Part shown: piece after piece, positions 44,617 to 54,079 of the stretch
Numbering within the stretch: the stretch's first letter is position 1
Layout of the letters: each line of letters begins with the position of its first letter
Origin: Allotamlana fucoidanivorans
GTDB lineage: Bacteria > Bacteroidota > Bacteroidia > Flavobacteriales > Flavobacteriaceae
Reading direction: 5' to 3'
DNA: 64,000 nucleotides
Assembly (NCBI RefSeq): GCF_006265225.1
Contig: NZ_VDCS01000013.1
Location: 62,001-126,000 of the forward strand
Made by a program: the position numbers and the translations under genes
The notes under the pieces: generated by a model
What the model saw: only the letters and a program-made list of their open reading frames with translations
Databases searched by the model: none
What the model was told of the DNA's origin: nothing

Positions 44617-45231
44617 ATGCGAAAAATTTTATTTGGTGTTTTTATAACTTTGGTTGTGCTGTTTTCTTTTAAGTATTGTGATGAGAAAAAGGAAAAAGCA
44701 ACCCAGCTTCAGCAAAGTTCAGAGCTCATTTTAGAACAAATTAACAACGTAGGTAAACTCGTTGTAACCGAAGGGCATTTTAGTGAGGTTTTTAACTATA
44801 AAAATTCCAAAGAAATCTTAAGTGATTATTTTACTTCCGAAAAGAAAGCATTGGTAGTGGTTAATGCTGATGTAACCATTGCCTACGATTTAAACAAAAT
44901 TGAGTTTCGTGTTGATGAACAAGCTAAAACACTTCATGTTTTAAGGCTGCCTGAAGCAGAAGTAAAGATTAGTCCCGATTTTGAATATTATGATGTTCAG
45001 GCCGATTTTCTAAATCCTTTTGAGGCTAAAGATTATAACAATATTAAGGCTATTGTTAAAGCATCACTCCATAAAAAAATTGAAGCATCCAACTTAAAGC
45101 AAAATGCAAAAAACAGATTGGTCAGTGAATTAGCTAAATTCTATATACTCACTAATTCATTGGGCTGGACACTTCAGTATCACGATACATCGTTGAATAG
45201 TATGGATGATTTGCAGCAATTAAATCCCTAG
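44617..45231 (+). CDS. DUF4230 family protein
   Basis: 204 residues. A single N-terminal hydrophobic segment (MRKILFGVFITLVVLFSFKYC) anchors or exports it. The remainder follows the DUF4230 pattern: GKLVVTEGHFSEVFNYKNS, ALVVVNADVTIAYDLNKIEFRVDE in part, LRLPEAEVKISPDFEYYDVQ and NRLVSELAKFYILTNSLGWTLQY. The function is unknown. Its last 12 bases overlap the convergent rhodanese gene. Codon use matches its neighbours. Confidence 0.88.
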   Translation: MRKILFGVFITLVVLFSFKYCDEKKEKATQLQQSSELILEQINNVGKLVVTEGHFSEVFNYKNSKEILSDYFTSEKKALVVVNADVTIAYDLNKIEFRVDEQAKTLHVLRLPEAEVKISPDFEYYDVQADFLNPFEAKDYNNIKAIVKASLHKKIEASNLKQNAKNRLVSELAKFYILTNSLGWTLQYHDTSLNSMDDLQQLNP

Positions 45232-45531
45232 TTTTTTATATAAACTATGCCAACCACCACCATTAATAGCTTCTATTTGGTTAGCTTTTAAAATAGAGGC
45301 AGCACTGGCAGATCGCATCCCACTGGCACAACAGGTAATAACAGGTTTATTTAGTTTTTTTATCGATGCTATTTTTGATTGAATGGTTTGCAAAGGCATA
45401 TTTTTAGAACCAGGAATAGCGCCTTGTTGATATTCGCCTGGTGTACGCACATCAATGATGATGGCTCCTTGAGCATTTAACGTTTTTATTTTATCATTTT
45501 TTTTACCAAATAGTGAATCTAACAATCCCAT
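45220..45531 (-). CDS. Single-domain rhodanese-like sulfurtransferase
   Basis: 103 residues with no signal peptide. IIDVRTPGEYQQGAIPGSKNMPL is the opening CH2A-type motif (shown here as IIDVRTPGEYQQGAIPGS), and CCASGMRSASAASILK contains the active-site loop with catalytic Cys in the CASGMR pattern. It ends with GGGWHSLYKKLGI. Such small rhodaneses carry persulfide sulfur in the cytoplasm. Convergent with the DUF4230 gene, sharing 12 bases at the stops. Confidence 0.9.
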   Translation of the reverse strand: MGLLDSLFGKKNDKIKTLNAQGAIIIDVRTPGEYQQGAIPGSKNMPLQTIQSKIASIKKLNKPVITCCASGMRSASAASILKANQIEAINGGGWHSLYKKLGI

Positions 45532-45647
45532 AACTTTATTTTTCTTGCAAATTAAGTTATTATATCGTTATCTCTTTGTAACATGGGTTACCAAAGGATG
45601 TGCGCCCATTTTTTTTATGTATATTCATGGTTTAAAAAAGTAAAGCT

Positions 45648-46397
45648 ATGGAACCTTATGTGACTATGACGGTTGAAAACAACGTAGGATATATTGAGTT
45701 TTATCATCCTAATAGAAATTCAATGCCTAGTGATATCTTGTCAAGCTTAGAAACTTGTATTACGGAAGCAGGAACGAATAACGCGGTTAAAGTTATTGTT
45801 TTAAAGAGTGGTGGCGATAGAACCTTTTGTGCAGGAGCCAGTTTTAATGAGTTGATATCTATAGAAGATGCTATGGCCGGCAAGTTATTCTTTTCGGGAT
45901 TTGCTAAAGTGATCAATGCCATGCGTACCTGCCCCAAAATTATTATTGGTAGAATACAAGGAAAAGCAGTTGGTGGTGGTGTAGGTTTGGCAGCTGCAAC
46001 AGATTATTGTTTGGCCAATCAATATGCTTCTATTAAGTTGAGTGAGCTTAGTATAGGTATAGGGCCCTTTGTGATAGAACCGGCGGTGTCAAGAAAAATT
46101 GGTGTTGCAGCTATGTCTCAAATGACCATAGATGCCGAAACATTTTTTTCAGCTAGTTTTGCTAGAGAAAAAGGGTTGTTTGCTGAGGTTTTTGAAACAA
46201 CGAATGCTTTAGATGAAGCCGTGAAAGCCCTTGCTGAAAAGTTAGCAGGGTATAATCCTGAAGCTTTAAAAGAAATGAAAACCGTTTTTTGGAAAAATAC
46301 GGAACATTGGGATAGTTTGCTTACAGAACGTGCCGAAATTAGTGGAACCTTGGTGTTAAGCAAGTTTACTAAAAAGACCTTGAAGCGTTTCCGATAA
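45648..46397 (+). CDS. Enoyl-CoA hydratase/isomerase family protein
   Basis: 249 residues, crotonase fold. The substrate loop reads GYIEFYHPNRNSMP, CAGASFNELISI is the oxyanion-hole segment, and GKAVGGGVGLAAATDYCLANQYA carries the second oxyanion region. Glu residues at the usual hydratase positions are not both obvious (SELSIGIGPFVIEPAVSRKIG replaces the common GLxPGxG), so the exact reaction is open; a phenylacetate- or leucine-type isomerase is possible. It abuts, stop to stop, the aromatic amino acid hydroxylase gene, so a joint role in aromatic or branched-chain amino acid breakdown is conceivable. Confidence 0.85.
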   Translation: MEPYVTMTVENNVGYIEFYHPNRNSMPSDILSSLETCITEAGTNNAVKVIVLKSGGDRTFCAGASFNELISIEDAMAGKLFFSGFAKVINAMRTCPKIIIGRIQGKAVGGGVGLAAATDYCLANQYASIKLSELSIGIGPFVIEPAVSRKIGVAAMSQMTIDAETFFSASFAREKGLFAEVFETTNALDEAVKALAEKLAGYNPEALKEMKTVFWKNTEHWDSLLTERAEISGTLVLSKFTKKTLKRFR

Positions 46398-48158
46398 TTA
46401 GTTTTTTAACAATTTTTGACGAATAATAAGCAGGCCGTCATCAATTAATTTACCAACTTCAGGACGCTGTTGTTTTACATGATTTAAATGATGCATAATG
46501 TTTGAGCAAAGTTGTTGGTTTTCATGCTGAAAGGCTAATTCGTAAAGTTCAATAGCTAAGAGCCAATCTTTATGATGCGATGCCTGAAGTTCTTTTAAAA
46601 TCTTAGTGACAGATACATCAGGTTTTTTTTTTGTTCTATAATCACGCACTTTTTGATATAATGCCTCCAATGCTAAGCGCTCGTTTGATTTTTTTATGTG
46701 AATGGTTGATGACGAAGGTGTGTGTGTAATAAGATTAAAACTGTTTAAATCGGCAGGACCAGAAAAAGCAGATACTACTTCTTTACCAACAGCCATGTCA
46801 TAAATCCCCCAATCAGGATGATATAAAACGGTGTCATGATATTTTACCGTACAGTTTTTAAAGCTAATGAGAATAATTTTACCCTGTAGGTTGCGTTTAC
46901 CCGTAATAATTTCTCCAGAAATGGTTATACCGCCTTCAAATTCTAAAGCTACTGTTTTGCCTTCAAATATATCATAAGCAGCCAAATCCCTGGGACTCAT
47001 GTCTTCTATAGCCAAATTAATACCTTTTAACTTCCCAATTGGAAAACCAAAACCTTCAGGGTGTGTTTTACAACCATGACCTACAAGTTCTTTTTCTCTA
47101 TAGGCCAGCGCTGTTTTTCCTGTGGTTTGAACATATATGGGCCTACCTTCAAAAGGAATAACATGTGTGAAGATGCCAGAAATTTGTATGCCCGTACTCA
47201 GCTCAACAGAGCCTAAAGCTTTTGATGTAATTAATTGATTTATTCCTGAAAGTCCGCCTTTTCTTAAAGCCATAGTGTTAGCAAATTCTTCTAAAATAAG
47301 ACTGAGATGAGCAAAATTAGGCGTAACAAAAAGCTGTGGTTGTGGCTTTGTAATGTCAAAATCCTTATACGCTGCCTGAATATTATAGGGAAGTTTTTTT
47401 ACCTCATTTGTCATGCAATAAGCACTTTCTCCTATAGAAGACAAAAGTCCGGCACCATAAATTTTAGGACCTTCAACAGAACCAATTAAACCATATTCAA
47501 CCGTCCACCAATGTAAGTTTCGAATTCTTGCCATTTCGCTGGGTTCTCCCATGTTATCCTGAAGGGTTTTAACCTTAGCTTCAGCAACTGTAATAGCCTC
47601 TGGGGAGGTATTTGCAGCTTCCTTAATTATAGATAGATGCCTTACCGCCTCATAAAGTTGGTAATCTTTAGCTGATGAAATGGCTTTGCATCCAATTTCA
47701 CCAAAACGTCTTAAATATTCTGCATATTCAGGATTGGCAATAATGGGCGCATGACCAGCTCCTTCATGAATAATATCGGGAGCTGGTGTGTATTCAATAT
47801 GTTCAAGTTGCCTGATGTCGCTGGCAATCACTAAAACATTATAAGCTTGAAATTCCATAAAGGCGTTGGGAGGAATAAATCCGTCAACAGCTACTGCGGC
47901 CCAACCAATATCTTTTAGAATTCTATTCATACCATACATGTTAGGAATAGCATCAATGGAAATGCCTGTTTGCTTTAAACCTTCTAAATAAGATTCATGT
48001 GCAACCTTGCTTAAAAAATTAACATTTTTTCGCATCACATAGCGCCAAACCGCTTGATCTATGGCAGAATAATGAGCATAGTTCTGAGGTTTTATATATT
48101 GCTTTAAGTGTTTGGGTAATCGCTTTAAAATGTCATTTGATTCAAAATGATTTTCCAT
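46398..48158 (-). CDS. Aromatic amino acid hydroxylase (phenylalanine 4-hydroxylase type) with long C-terminal extension
   Basis: 586 residues, about twice the usual bacterial enzyme of about 260-300. The catalytic part covers about 1-310 with YTPAPDIIHEGAGHAPI (iron ligands His131 and His136) and WWTVEYGL (Glu221, the third ligand), plus IYGAGLLSSIGE and PQLFVTPNFAHL. The iron-pterin chemistry of the family oxidises Phe to Tyr. The remaining part (about 320-586) includes a beta-rich segment (GRPIYVQTTGKTALAYREKELVGHG in part) and a helical tail and has no domain I recognise. This long form is common in Bacteroidota. Its substrate could be Phe or another aromatic. Confidence 0.88.
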   Translation of the reverse strand: MENHFESNDILKRLPKHLKQYIKPQNYAHYSAIDQAVWRYVMRKNVNFLSKVAHESYLEGLKQTGISIDAIPNMYGMNRILKDIGWAAVAVDGFIPPNAFMEFQAYNVLVIASDIRQLEHIEYTPAPDIIHEGAGHAPIIANPEYAEYLRRFGEIGCKAISSAKDYQLYEAVRHLSIIKEAANTSPEAITVAEAKVKTLQDNMGEPSEMARIRNLHWWTVEYGLIGSVEGPKIYGAGLLSSIGESAYCMTNEVKKLPYNIQAAYKDFDITKPQPQLFVTPNFAHLSLILEEFANTMALRKGGLSGINQLITSKALGSVELSTGIQISGIFTHVIPFEGRPIYVQTTGKTALAYREKELVGHGCKTHPEGFGFPIGKLKGINLAIEDMSPRDLAAYDIFEGKTVALEFEGGITISGEIITGKRNLQGKIILISFKNCTVKYHDTVLYHPDWGIYDMAVGKEVVSAFSGPADLNSFNLITHTPSSSTIHIKKSNERLALEALYQKVRDYRTKKKPDVSVTKILKELQASHHKDWLLAIELYELAFQHENQQLCSNIMHHLNHVKQQRPEVGKLIDDGLLIIRQKLLKN

Positions 48159-48281
48159 GATTAAGTCTATAAAGTACTCTAGTAAAAATACAAAATATCA
48201 GAGAGTTTCTTTAGATTAAGAATTTGTGGTTTAAGGGCTGTTTTAAAAAGTTATTCTATATATTTATAACAAAAGCACAAT

Positions 48282-49385
48282 ATGTACACGAAACGAATTT
48301 TTCCTATAAGTGTCGTTTTAAAATGGACGCGTCGGCATATTCTTTTATTTCTTTTTCTAGGAGCTATTCCTGTGATTTTGTATGATGTCTTACAGTTAAA
48401 ATGGTTACATGCGCCTTGGTTACCACTCGGTGTTTTAGGTACTGCCGTAGCCTTCATTATTGGATTCAAGAACAATGCTTCTTATGATAGACTCTGGGAG
48501 GCAAGGAAAATTTGGGGAGGCATAGTTAATGCTTCTCGTTCTTGGACCATTATGGTTAAAGATTTTATAACCAATGACCATACATTTTCTAATTTGAGTG
48601 ATGAGGATTTGCAAAGTATAAAAAAAGAGCTTGTACATAGGCATGTTGCTTGGTTAACAGCACTTAGATATCAGCTAAGAGCTGAAAGACCATGGGAAAT
48701 GCATATAAAGCAACAACGCTCAAATATGGAGTTTCGAGACTCCAAGTATCAGGTCTTAGAAGAAAGTGTCCCTCTAGAAAATGCTATAAAGCCTTATTTA
48801 GACACTTCAGATTTTAGAGAGGTTTTTGCAAAAGGAAATAAGGCATCTCAAATATTGGGTATTCAGTCAAGGAGGCTAAAAGACTTAATGGAAGCAGGAT
48901 TGATTGAAGATTTTAGGCATATGGAAATGATGAATATGCTGGTAGAATTTTATGATTTACAAGGAAAGAGTGAGCGGATTAAGAATTTTCCTTACCCCAG
49001 ACAATTTGCAACACTCAATTATATTTTTGTATGGGTATTTATTCTATTCTTGCCTTATGGTATGATGCAGGAATTTGATGCATTTGGTACCACAATATTT
49101 GAGTTGTTAAATCAACATGAACACCAAGTCTCTTGGATTCATAGAGGGCAAGAGTTTATGGCCAAACATTTTGTTTGGTTTACAGTACCATTTAGTGCTT
49201 TAATATCATGGGTTTTTCATACCATGGAAATTATTGGAGAAAATACCGAAAATCCTTTTGAAGGAGGCCCCAATGATGTACCTATTACAGATTTAAGCAG
49301 AGGTATTGAGATAGATATTAGGCAATTAATAGATGATACCAATATACCCAAGCCCTACACTTGGCAGAATGATATTATTATGTAA
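48282..49385 (+). CDS. Bestrophin family anion channel
   Basis: 367 residues. Membrane segments at about 20-40 (ILLFLFLGAIPVILYDVLQ), 47-65 (LGVLGTAVAFIIGFKNNAS), 245-265 (YIFVWVFILFLPYGMMQEF) and 285-305 (FTVPFSALISWVFHTMEII) fit a bestrophin pentamer. The signature FKNNASYDRLWEARKIWGGIVNASRSW, given as NNASYDRLWEARKIWGGIV, is conserved, and ENPFEGGPNDVPI marks the C-terminal belt. Bacterial bestrophins pass anions or cations. It lies alone; the convergent DUF4136 gene stops three bases beyond it. No link to the surrounding genes is apparent. Confidence 0.93.
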   Translation: MYTKRIFPISVVLKWTRRHILLFLFLGAIPVILYDVLQLKWLHAPWLPLGVLGTAVAFIIGFKNNASYDRLWEARKIWGGIVNASRSWTIMVKDFITNDHTFSNLSDEDLQSIKKELVHRHVAWLTALRYQLRAERPWEMHIKQQRSNMEFRDSKYQVLEESVPLENAIKPYLDTSDFREVFAKGNKASQILGIQSRRLKDLMEAGLIEDFRHMEMMNMLVEFYDLQGKSERIKNFPYPRQFATLNYIFVWVFILFLPYGMMQEFDAFGTTIFELLNQHEHQVSWIHRGQEFMAKHFVWFTVPFSALISWVFHTMEIIGENTENPFEGGPNDVPITDLSRGIEIDIRQLIDDTNIPKPYTWQNDIIM

Positions 49386-49388
49386 ATC

Positions 49389-49958
49389 TTATTTTTTTAA
49401 TTGGGGCGGATATTTTTCCATAATTTTTGAAACAAACTCTTTTATAAGGGCATCTTTCTTTTCCATATTTCTGGTTAGGTACCCGGTACCCATACCTTGC
49501 CATACCAATTCTTTCTTCTTAGCATCAAGCAGGTCTATAAATAACTGGCCTTCAGTGCTTGTTGAAACGCTAGGCTGATTCCAGCCCCACCCCCAACCAG
49601 GGCCATAAAAACCACCATAAGGTCCCCAGCCGCCCCAGCCCCAGGCACCATAACCCCAGGCGTTATTGTAAACATCAACACGTTGACTTGATTTTGTAAA
49701 AATACTCACCAATAAATCGGGGTTTTCAGATTTTGTAAACCCTTTACTTAAAAGCTCAGCTTCAATGGCTCTTAAAATTCGACGTTTATCTAAGTCACTA
49801 ATTTCAGCGCGGTCTATACCTGTTTTAAAAAAGGCAAACGTTCTGTAGTCTTCAAAATTGGCTTGGGTATCATAATCTGCAGTAACGCGAATAGAACTAC
49901 AAGACATAACAAGCAGTGTTAAAAGCAAAAAAGCAACAGGTTTTAGTGAATTTTTCAT
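49389..49958 (-). CDS. DUF4136 lipoprotein with Gly/Trp-rich segment
   Basis: 189 residues from the ATG at 49958; this start yields the lipoprotein signal FLLLTLLVMSC. The DUF4136 domain covers most of the rest: RVTADYDTQANFEDYRTFAF, LDKRRILRAIEAELLSKGF and LLVSIFTKSSQRVDVY. An unusual Trp/Gly/Tyr-rich insert, WGYGAWGWGGWGPYGGFYG, precedes the end, as in many family members, then LFIDLLDAKKKELVWQGMG follows. The function is unknown; it is likely an envelope-stress-type outer membrane lipoprotein. It stops three bases from the bestrophin stop. Confidence 0.87.
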   Translation of the reverse strand: MKNSLKPVAFLLLTLLVMSCSSIRVTADYDTQANFEDYRTFAFFKTGIDRAEISDLDKRRILRAIEAELLSKGFTKSENPDLLVSIFTKSSQRVDVYNNAWGYGAWGWGGWGPYGGFYGPGWGWGWNQPSVSTSTEGQLFIDLLDAKKKELVWQGMGTGYLTRNMEKKDALIKEFVSKIMEKYPPQLKK

Positions 49959-50087
49959 AGGGATAGTTATTTTGATTTTCAAATAATAGGTTTAAATCAA
50001 ATTTAATATAGATGATTTTAAGTGCAATTTTTCTTTTAAAATCTGCAATAATCGTACCAAATTACAGTGGTAAACCCTAAGCATATA

Positions 50088-50252
50088 CTACTTATTAATG
50101 CTGTTTGTTTTTTTATTGTAACCATACGGACAATGTCTGCATCCACTTTCACAGCAATAGCCACGTTTTAAATGATATTTTTCTGTAAAACAGCGGTAAC
50201 CTTCAGGTGTTAAATAATAATCGCCTTCTTCAATTGGAATAATCTTTTTCAT
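50088..50252 (-). CDS. Small Cys-rich protein of the DUF5522 type
   Basis: 54 residues. The reading EEGDYYLTPEGYRCFTEKYH, LKRGYCCESGCRHCPYGY then a Lys-rich tail gives four Cys residues in CC-x3-C-x2-C plus an earlier one, a small zinc-site-like pattern. This matches the short flavobacterial proteins known as DUF5522. It is separated from the ACC-deaminase gene by 102 bases on the opposite strand. Its role is unknown; a metal-binding or redox function is inference. Confidence 0.75.
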   Translation of the reverse strand: MKKIIPIEEGDYYLTPEGYRCFTEKYHLKRGYCCESGCRHCPYGYNKKTNSINK

Positions 50253-50354
50253 GAACACAAAGATAAATCAATTTTAAACAAACTTTGATGGTGAGCAGCG
50301 GTAAAGAAAGATTACAATGCCCTATTTTGGCGTTTTTAAAGTATCTTCGCACTT

Positions 50355-51269
50355 GTGATATGTAATACAAATAATAGCATAAACCAAGAAGTAAACTTAC
50401 CTTTTCAAGGGGTTGAGTTATTTGTGAAAAGAGAGGATGACATACATCCTTTTGTTTCTGGCAATAAATACAGAAAGCTCAAATACAACATACAAGAAGC
50501 GTTGCATAAAAAGTATACAACGTTGCTTACGTTTGGTGGCGCCTATTCCAATCATATTGCAGCTGTAGCTTCGGCAGGAAAAATGTCTGGATTAAACACA
50601 ATAGGTATTATAAGAGGCGATGAGTTGGAAAAACAAATTCCTAATAATGCTACACTACAATTTGCTCAAAATCAAGGTATGCAATTTAAGTTTGTTTCCC
50701 GAACCGATTATAGAGATAAAACATCACAGGCATTTATAGATAATTTGGTTAAGGAGTTTGGCGCATTTTATCTGGTTCCTGAAGGAGGCACAAACCCCTT
50801 AGCTGTTAAGGGTTGTGAAGAAATTTTGAATGGAGATGATTCTCATTTTGATTATATCTGTTCTGCCGTAGGAACAGGTGGTACTATTTCAGGAATAATC
50901 AACAGTGCTTTTAGTCATCAGAAAGTTTTGGGTTTTCCAGCTTTAAAAGGTGATTTTCTAAAAGAAGATATTATTAAATTTGCAACAAAATCTAATTGGG
51001 AGCTGATTTCAGAGTACCATTTTGGAGGTTATGCCAAAATAAATGAGGAATTAATCACGTTTATTAATAGCTTTAAATCAAAGACAGGCATTCCGCTAGA
51101 TCCTATTTATACTGGAAAAATGATGTTTGGTATTGTAGATTTAATAAAAACAGGCTATTTTCCAAAGGGATCAAAAATTTTAGCCATTCACACAGGAGGA
51201 TTACAAGGTATTACTGGGATGAATGTAGCATTGAAAAGAAAAAAACTACCGTTAATAGAAATAGATTAA
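50355..51269 (+). CDS. 1-aminocyclopropane-1-carboxylate deaminase/D-cysteine desulfhydrase-type PLP enzyme
   Basis: 304 residues. The start is GTG, the only start-like codon in frame before the conserved part. The fold-type II PLP enzyme features are LFVKREDDIHPFVSGNKYRKLKYN (PLP Lys in SGNKYRKL), LTFGGAYSNHIAAVASAG, LVPEGGTNPLAVKGCEEI and CSAVGTGGTISGI, with a C-terminal HTGGLQGITGM. True ACC deaminases and D-cysteine desulfhydrases share this fold; residues that separate the two are not decisive here, and many flavobacterial members have no proven substrate. It overlaps the glucosaminidase start by one base. Confidence 0.86.
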   Translation: MICNTNNSINQEVNLPFQGVELFVKREDDIHPFVSGNKYRKLKYNIQEALHKKYTTLLTFGGAYSNHIAAVASAGKMSGLNTIGIIRGDELEKQIPNNATLQFAQNQGMQFKFVSRTDYRDKTSQAFIDNLVKEFGAFYLVPEGGTNPLAVKGCEEILNGDDSHFDYICSAVGTGGTISGIINSAFSHQKVLGFPALKGDFLKEDIIKFATKSNWELISEYHFGGYAKINEELITFINSFKSKTGIPLDPIYTGKMMFGIVDLIKTGYFPKGSKILAIHTGGLQGITGMNVALKRKKLPLIEID

Positions 51270-52072
51270 TGAAAAAAATTGTATTTATTTTTTGCTTGGG
51301 TTTACTTATGGTGAACTGTAAGTCAAAGAAAAGCATCGTTACAAAAAAGTCAAATCAAACTAGTATTTCCGTTGAAAAACCTCAAGAGGTTATTGAAGAA
51401 GATAAAGAAAAAGATGTTATTGAGGTAACGCCTAAAGTATATGCCAGCAGTACAGAGCACTACATTGATTTGCATAAAAACACAGCCCAACAAGAAATGA
51501 AATTGTACGGTATTCCTGCAAGTATCACTCTGGCTCAGGGGATTTTAGAATCGGGTTCAGGTAAAGGAAGGTTATCTGTTGAAGCCAATAATCATTTCGG
51601 TATAAAATGCCATGGTTGGACTGGAGCAAAGATTTACCACGATGATGATGAAGATCAGGAATGCTTTAGAAAGTATAAAGATGCCAAGTATTCGTTTAGA
51701 GATCATTCGTTGTTTTTAACAGAGCGAAAGCGTTATGAAAAGCTTTTTCAATTAAGAAAAGATGATTACAAAGGTTGGGCAAAAGGATTAAAATCGGCAG
51801 GGTATGCTACAGATAGAAAATATCCAGCCAAGCTTATTAGTTTAATCGAGCGTTATAAATTGTATGAATATGATAAGGCTGTTTTGGGGAAATCCTATAA
51901 ATCACAACAAGTTTCAGATACAAGTGATAAAATGGTTTACACAGTCTCAAAAGGAGATACCTTATATTCTATTTCAAGGCGGTATAATATAACCGTAAAA
52001 GAACTTCAAAAATTAAATGGGTTACATGATACCAACCTCAGTATTGGTCAGGTGTTAATAGTACAACCTTAA
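51269..52072 (+). CDS. Glucosaminidase-LysM lipoprotein (cell wall hydrolase)
   Basis: 267 residues. Lipoprotein signal LGLLMVNC. After a charged linker, the glucosaminidase (GH73-type) domain runs from STEHYIDLHKNTAQQEMKLYGIPAS through LAQGILESGSGKGRLSVEANNHFGIKCHGW (in part), with Glu in LESGSG as the probable catalytic acid, to GYATDRKYPAKLISLIERYKLY. A single LysM domain ends the chain (YTVSKGDTLYSISRRYNITVKELQKLNGL in part). It should cut peptidoglycan glycan strands in the periplasm. Start codon overlaps the previous stop; hemL follows after 18 bases, so a small operon is likely. Confidence 0.92.
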   Translation: MKKIVFIFCLGLLMVNCKSKKSIVTKKSNQTSISVEKPQEVIEEDKEKDVIEVTPKVYASSTEHYIDLHKNTAQQEMKLYGIPASITLAQGILESGSGKGRLSVEANNHFGIKCHGWTGAKIYHDDDEDQECFRKYKDAKYSFRDHSLFLTERKRYEKLFQLRKDDYKGWAKGLKSAGYATDRKYPAKLISLIERYKLYEYDKAVLGKSYKSQQVSDTSDKMVYTVSKGDTLYSISRRYNITVKELQKLNGLHDTNLSIGQVLIVQP

Positions 52073-52090
52073 AATTAAAATAATTTATTT

Positions 52091-53377
52091 ATGATATATA
52101 AAAGAAGCAGTGCCTTATTTGCAGAGGCAGAAAAGGTAATTCCTGGAGGGGTTAATTCTCCTGTGAGGGCATTTAAAGGAGTAGGTGGAACACCCATATT
52201 TGTAAAAGAGGCTAAAGGGGCGTATTTATATGATGAAGATGATAATCGATTGATAGATTATATTAATTCTTGGGGGCCCATGATTTTGGGGCATGCTTTT
52301 GAACCTGTAGTAAATGCTGTGATTGAGAAAGCAAGAAAAGGCACGTCTTTTGGAATGCCCACCGAAATTGAAACAGAAATAGCCGAGTTAGCAGTTGCTA
52401 TGGTGCCCAATATTGATAAAATACGTTTTGTAAATTCAGGTACCGAAGCTTGTATGAGTGCTGTACGTTTGGCACGTGGTTTTACAGGTAAAGATAAAAT
52501 CATAAAATTTGCTGGATGTTATCATGGGCATTCAGATTCCTTTTTAATTCAAGCAGGAAGCGGCGCTAGTACGTTTGGAGTACCCAATAGCCCTGGCGTT
52601 ACCCAAGGCACCGCAAAAGACACATTATTAGCTAGATATAATGATGCAGAGCATGTGGCAGCACTAATTGAAGCCAATAAGGATGAAATAGCTTGTATTA
52701 TTATAGAACCAGTGGCAGGAAATATGGGGTGTGTACCTCCAAAAGAAGGATTTTTACAAACATTAAGAGATTTATGTACTTCAAACGACATTTTGCTCAT
52801 TTTTGATGAGGTAATGACAGGGTTTCGCCTAGCAAAAGGAGGTGCTCAAGCGCGTTTTGGTATTGCAGCAGATATTGTTTGCTTCGGAAAAGTTATTGGT
52901 GGAGGCCTACCTGTTGGTGCTTTTGCGGCTAGAAATGAGATTATGAATCATTTGGCTCCACTAGGTCCTGTATATCAAGCTGGAACTTTAAGTGGAAATC
53001 CTTTAGCCATGGCAGCGGGCTTGGCTATGTTAACATCATTAAATAATGATGATGAGGTGTTCAACCGATTAGAGGAGAAAACAAAATATTTGCATACGGG
53101 TATTGCTAAGGTATTAACGGAAAATAATGTTACACATACCATAAATAGAGTAGGATCTATGATTTCTGTACATTTTGATGCTGCTGAAGTGGTAGATTTT
53201 GAGTCTGCTGCAAAGGGAAATAATGATACATTTAAAGCATTCTTTCATGGCCTTTTAAATGAGGGTATATATATTGCGCCAAGTGCTTTTGAAACGTGGT
53301 TTATAACAGATGCTTTAACCTATGAAGATCTTGATGTCACCAGTAAGGCGGTAGACAAAGTCTCTAAAAGTTTATAA
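52091..53377 (+). CDS. hemL: Glutamate-1-semialdehyde 2,1-aminomutase
   Basis: 428 residues, the usual length. Class III aminotransferase with [17 protein letters not shown] at the start, [17 protein letters not shown] for PLP phosphate binding, [22 protein letters not shown] (PLP-ring Asp) and [15 protein letters not shown], where Lys267 forms the Schiff base. It converts glutamate 1-semialdehyde to 5-aminolevulinate in the C5 route to tetrapyrroles in the cytoplasm. It is the third gene in the small plus-strand set and is closed by a strong terminator. Confidence 0.97.
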   Translation: MIYKRSSALFAEAEKVIPGGVNSPVRAFKGVGGTPIFVKEAKGAYLYDEDDNRLIDYINSWGPMILGHAFEPVVNAVIEKARKGTSFGMPTEIETEIAELAVAMVPNIDKIRFVNSGTEACMSAVRLARGFTGKDKIIKFAGCYHGHSDSFLIQAGSGASTFGVPNSPGVTQGTAKDTLLARYNDAEHVAALIEANKDEIACIIIEPVAGNMGCVPPKEGFLQTLRDLCTSNDILLIFDEVMTGFRLAKGGAQARFGIAADIVCFGKVIGGGLPVGAFAARNEIMNHLAPLGPVYQAGTLSGNPLAMAAGLAMLTSLNNDDEVFNRLEEKTKYLHTGIAKVLTENNVTHTINRVGSMISVHFDAAEVVDFESAAKGNNDTFKAFFHGLLNEGIYIAPSAFETWFITDALTYEDLDVTSKAVDKVSKSL

Positions 53378-53382
53378 AAAAG

Positions 53383-53418
53383 AAAAACGCATTTCATAAT
53401 TAAGAAATGCGTTTTTTT
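53383..53418. terminator. Terminator of hemL (bidirectional)
   Basis: AAAAACGCATTTC pairs with GAAATGCGTTTTT across an 8-base loop, with A and T runs on both sides. It lies between convergent hemL and the Spy-like gene and can serve both. Confidence 0.92.
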
Positions 53419-53451
53419 AACAACAAACTAACTATAATCAATAAAAACTAA

Positions 53452-53922
53452 TTATTCTTTATGGGCATGTCGCTTTTGCATGCCGTTCTTTTTATCTTGC
53501 ATTTTCATAGCCATTCTTTTTTGTGCCTTCTCCCATTTTTCATACTGCTCTTTATCAAGAATTTTTTTCATTTTGGCTTTAACAGCAATCCTATGATCTA
53601 GCATAGCATGCATTCTAGCTACTTTTTCTTCTTGTGTTGGTTTTTGTAAGAGCCCGCTTTCTTTTTTAGCCTTATGCTCAGCCATTATGGCTTTTCGTTT
53701 CGTGGCATTCTCTAAATTTATTTTTTGAATTTCAGTCTGTTGTGAAGCTGTTAAATCCAACATAAGAGTCATTTTTTTGGTTTGAAGAGTTGCCATGTCT
53801 TCAGCAGACATATTCATCATCGTTTGACGACCTTCTTTGTGTCTTTGCCCTTGTTTTTTTGGTGCCTGAGCTACTGCTTGTAAGCTAATAAAAGCTGCAA
53901 CTAATACTAAAATTTTTCTCAT
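53452..53922 (-). CDS. Spy/CpxP-like periplasmic protein (LTxxQ type)
   Basis: 156 residues. Signal peptide MRKILVLVAAFISLQAVAQ, then a highly charged, Met/Lys-rich helical protein. The LTxxQ element appears as LDLTASQQTEIQKI, and a second helix ends in MKKILDKEQYEKWEKAQ, the usual pair in Spy-like chaperones. The His/Lys-rich tail (KNGMQKRHAHKE) could bind metal. It probably protects envelope proteins under stress. Its start is preceded at 34 bases by a putative ECF-sigma promoter shared with the plug-domain gene downstream, in line with stress control. Confidence 0.75.
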   Translation of the reverse strand: MRKILVLVAAFISLQAVAQAPKKQGQRHKEGRQTMMNMSAEDMATLQTKKMTLMLDLTASQQTEIQKINLENATKRKAIMAEHKAKKESGLLQKPTQEEKVARMHAMLDHRIAVKAKMKKILDKEQYEKWEKAQKRMAMKMQDKKNGMQKRHAHKE

Positions 53923-53948
53923 TGCCTAACTATTTTAAATTAATTTAC

Positions 53949-53983
53949 TTTTAAGACTAGGCAAATAATAAAAGGTTTAATAG
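53949..53983 (-). promoter_or_regulatory. Putative ECF-sigma promoter of the Spy-like gene
   Basis: On the minus strand the element reads AAACC, about 16 bases, then GTCTTAAAA. The AAC-type -35 and GTC-type -10 with that spacing fit extracytoplasmic-function sigma promoters. A 35-base match with 5 differences lies at 56693-56727. Confidence 0.5.
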
Positions 53984-54079
53984 ATCTATTAATTTAACGA
54001 GCTATTAACATTTTATAGTCATGAAAAGAAGCGTAAAAGCAGGGTGGCCTGTGTGATTAAAACCACTATAATCACCGTA

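Noticed and set aside
49560-49680. Repetitive DNA suggesting a small array
   Set aside because: It encodes the Gly/Trp/Tyr-rich segment of the DUF4136 lipoprotein and has no repeat-spacer structure.
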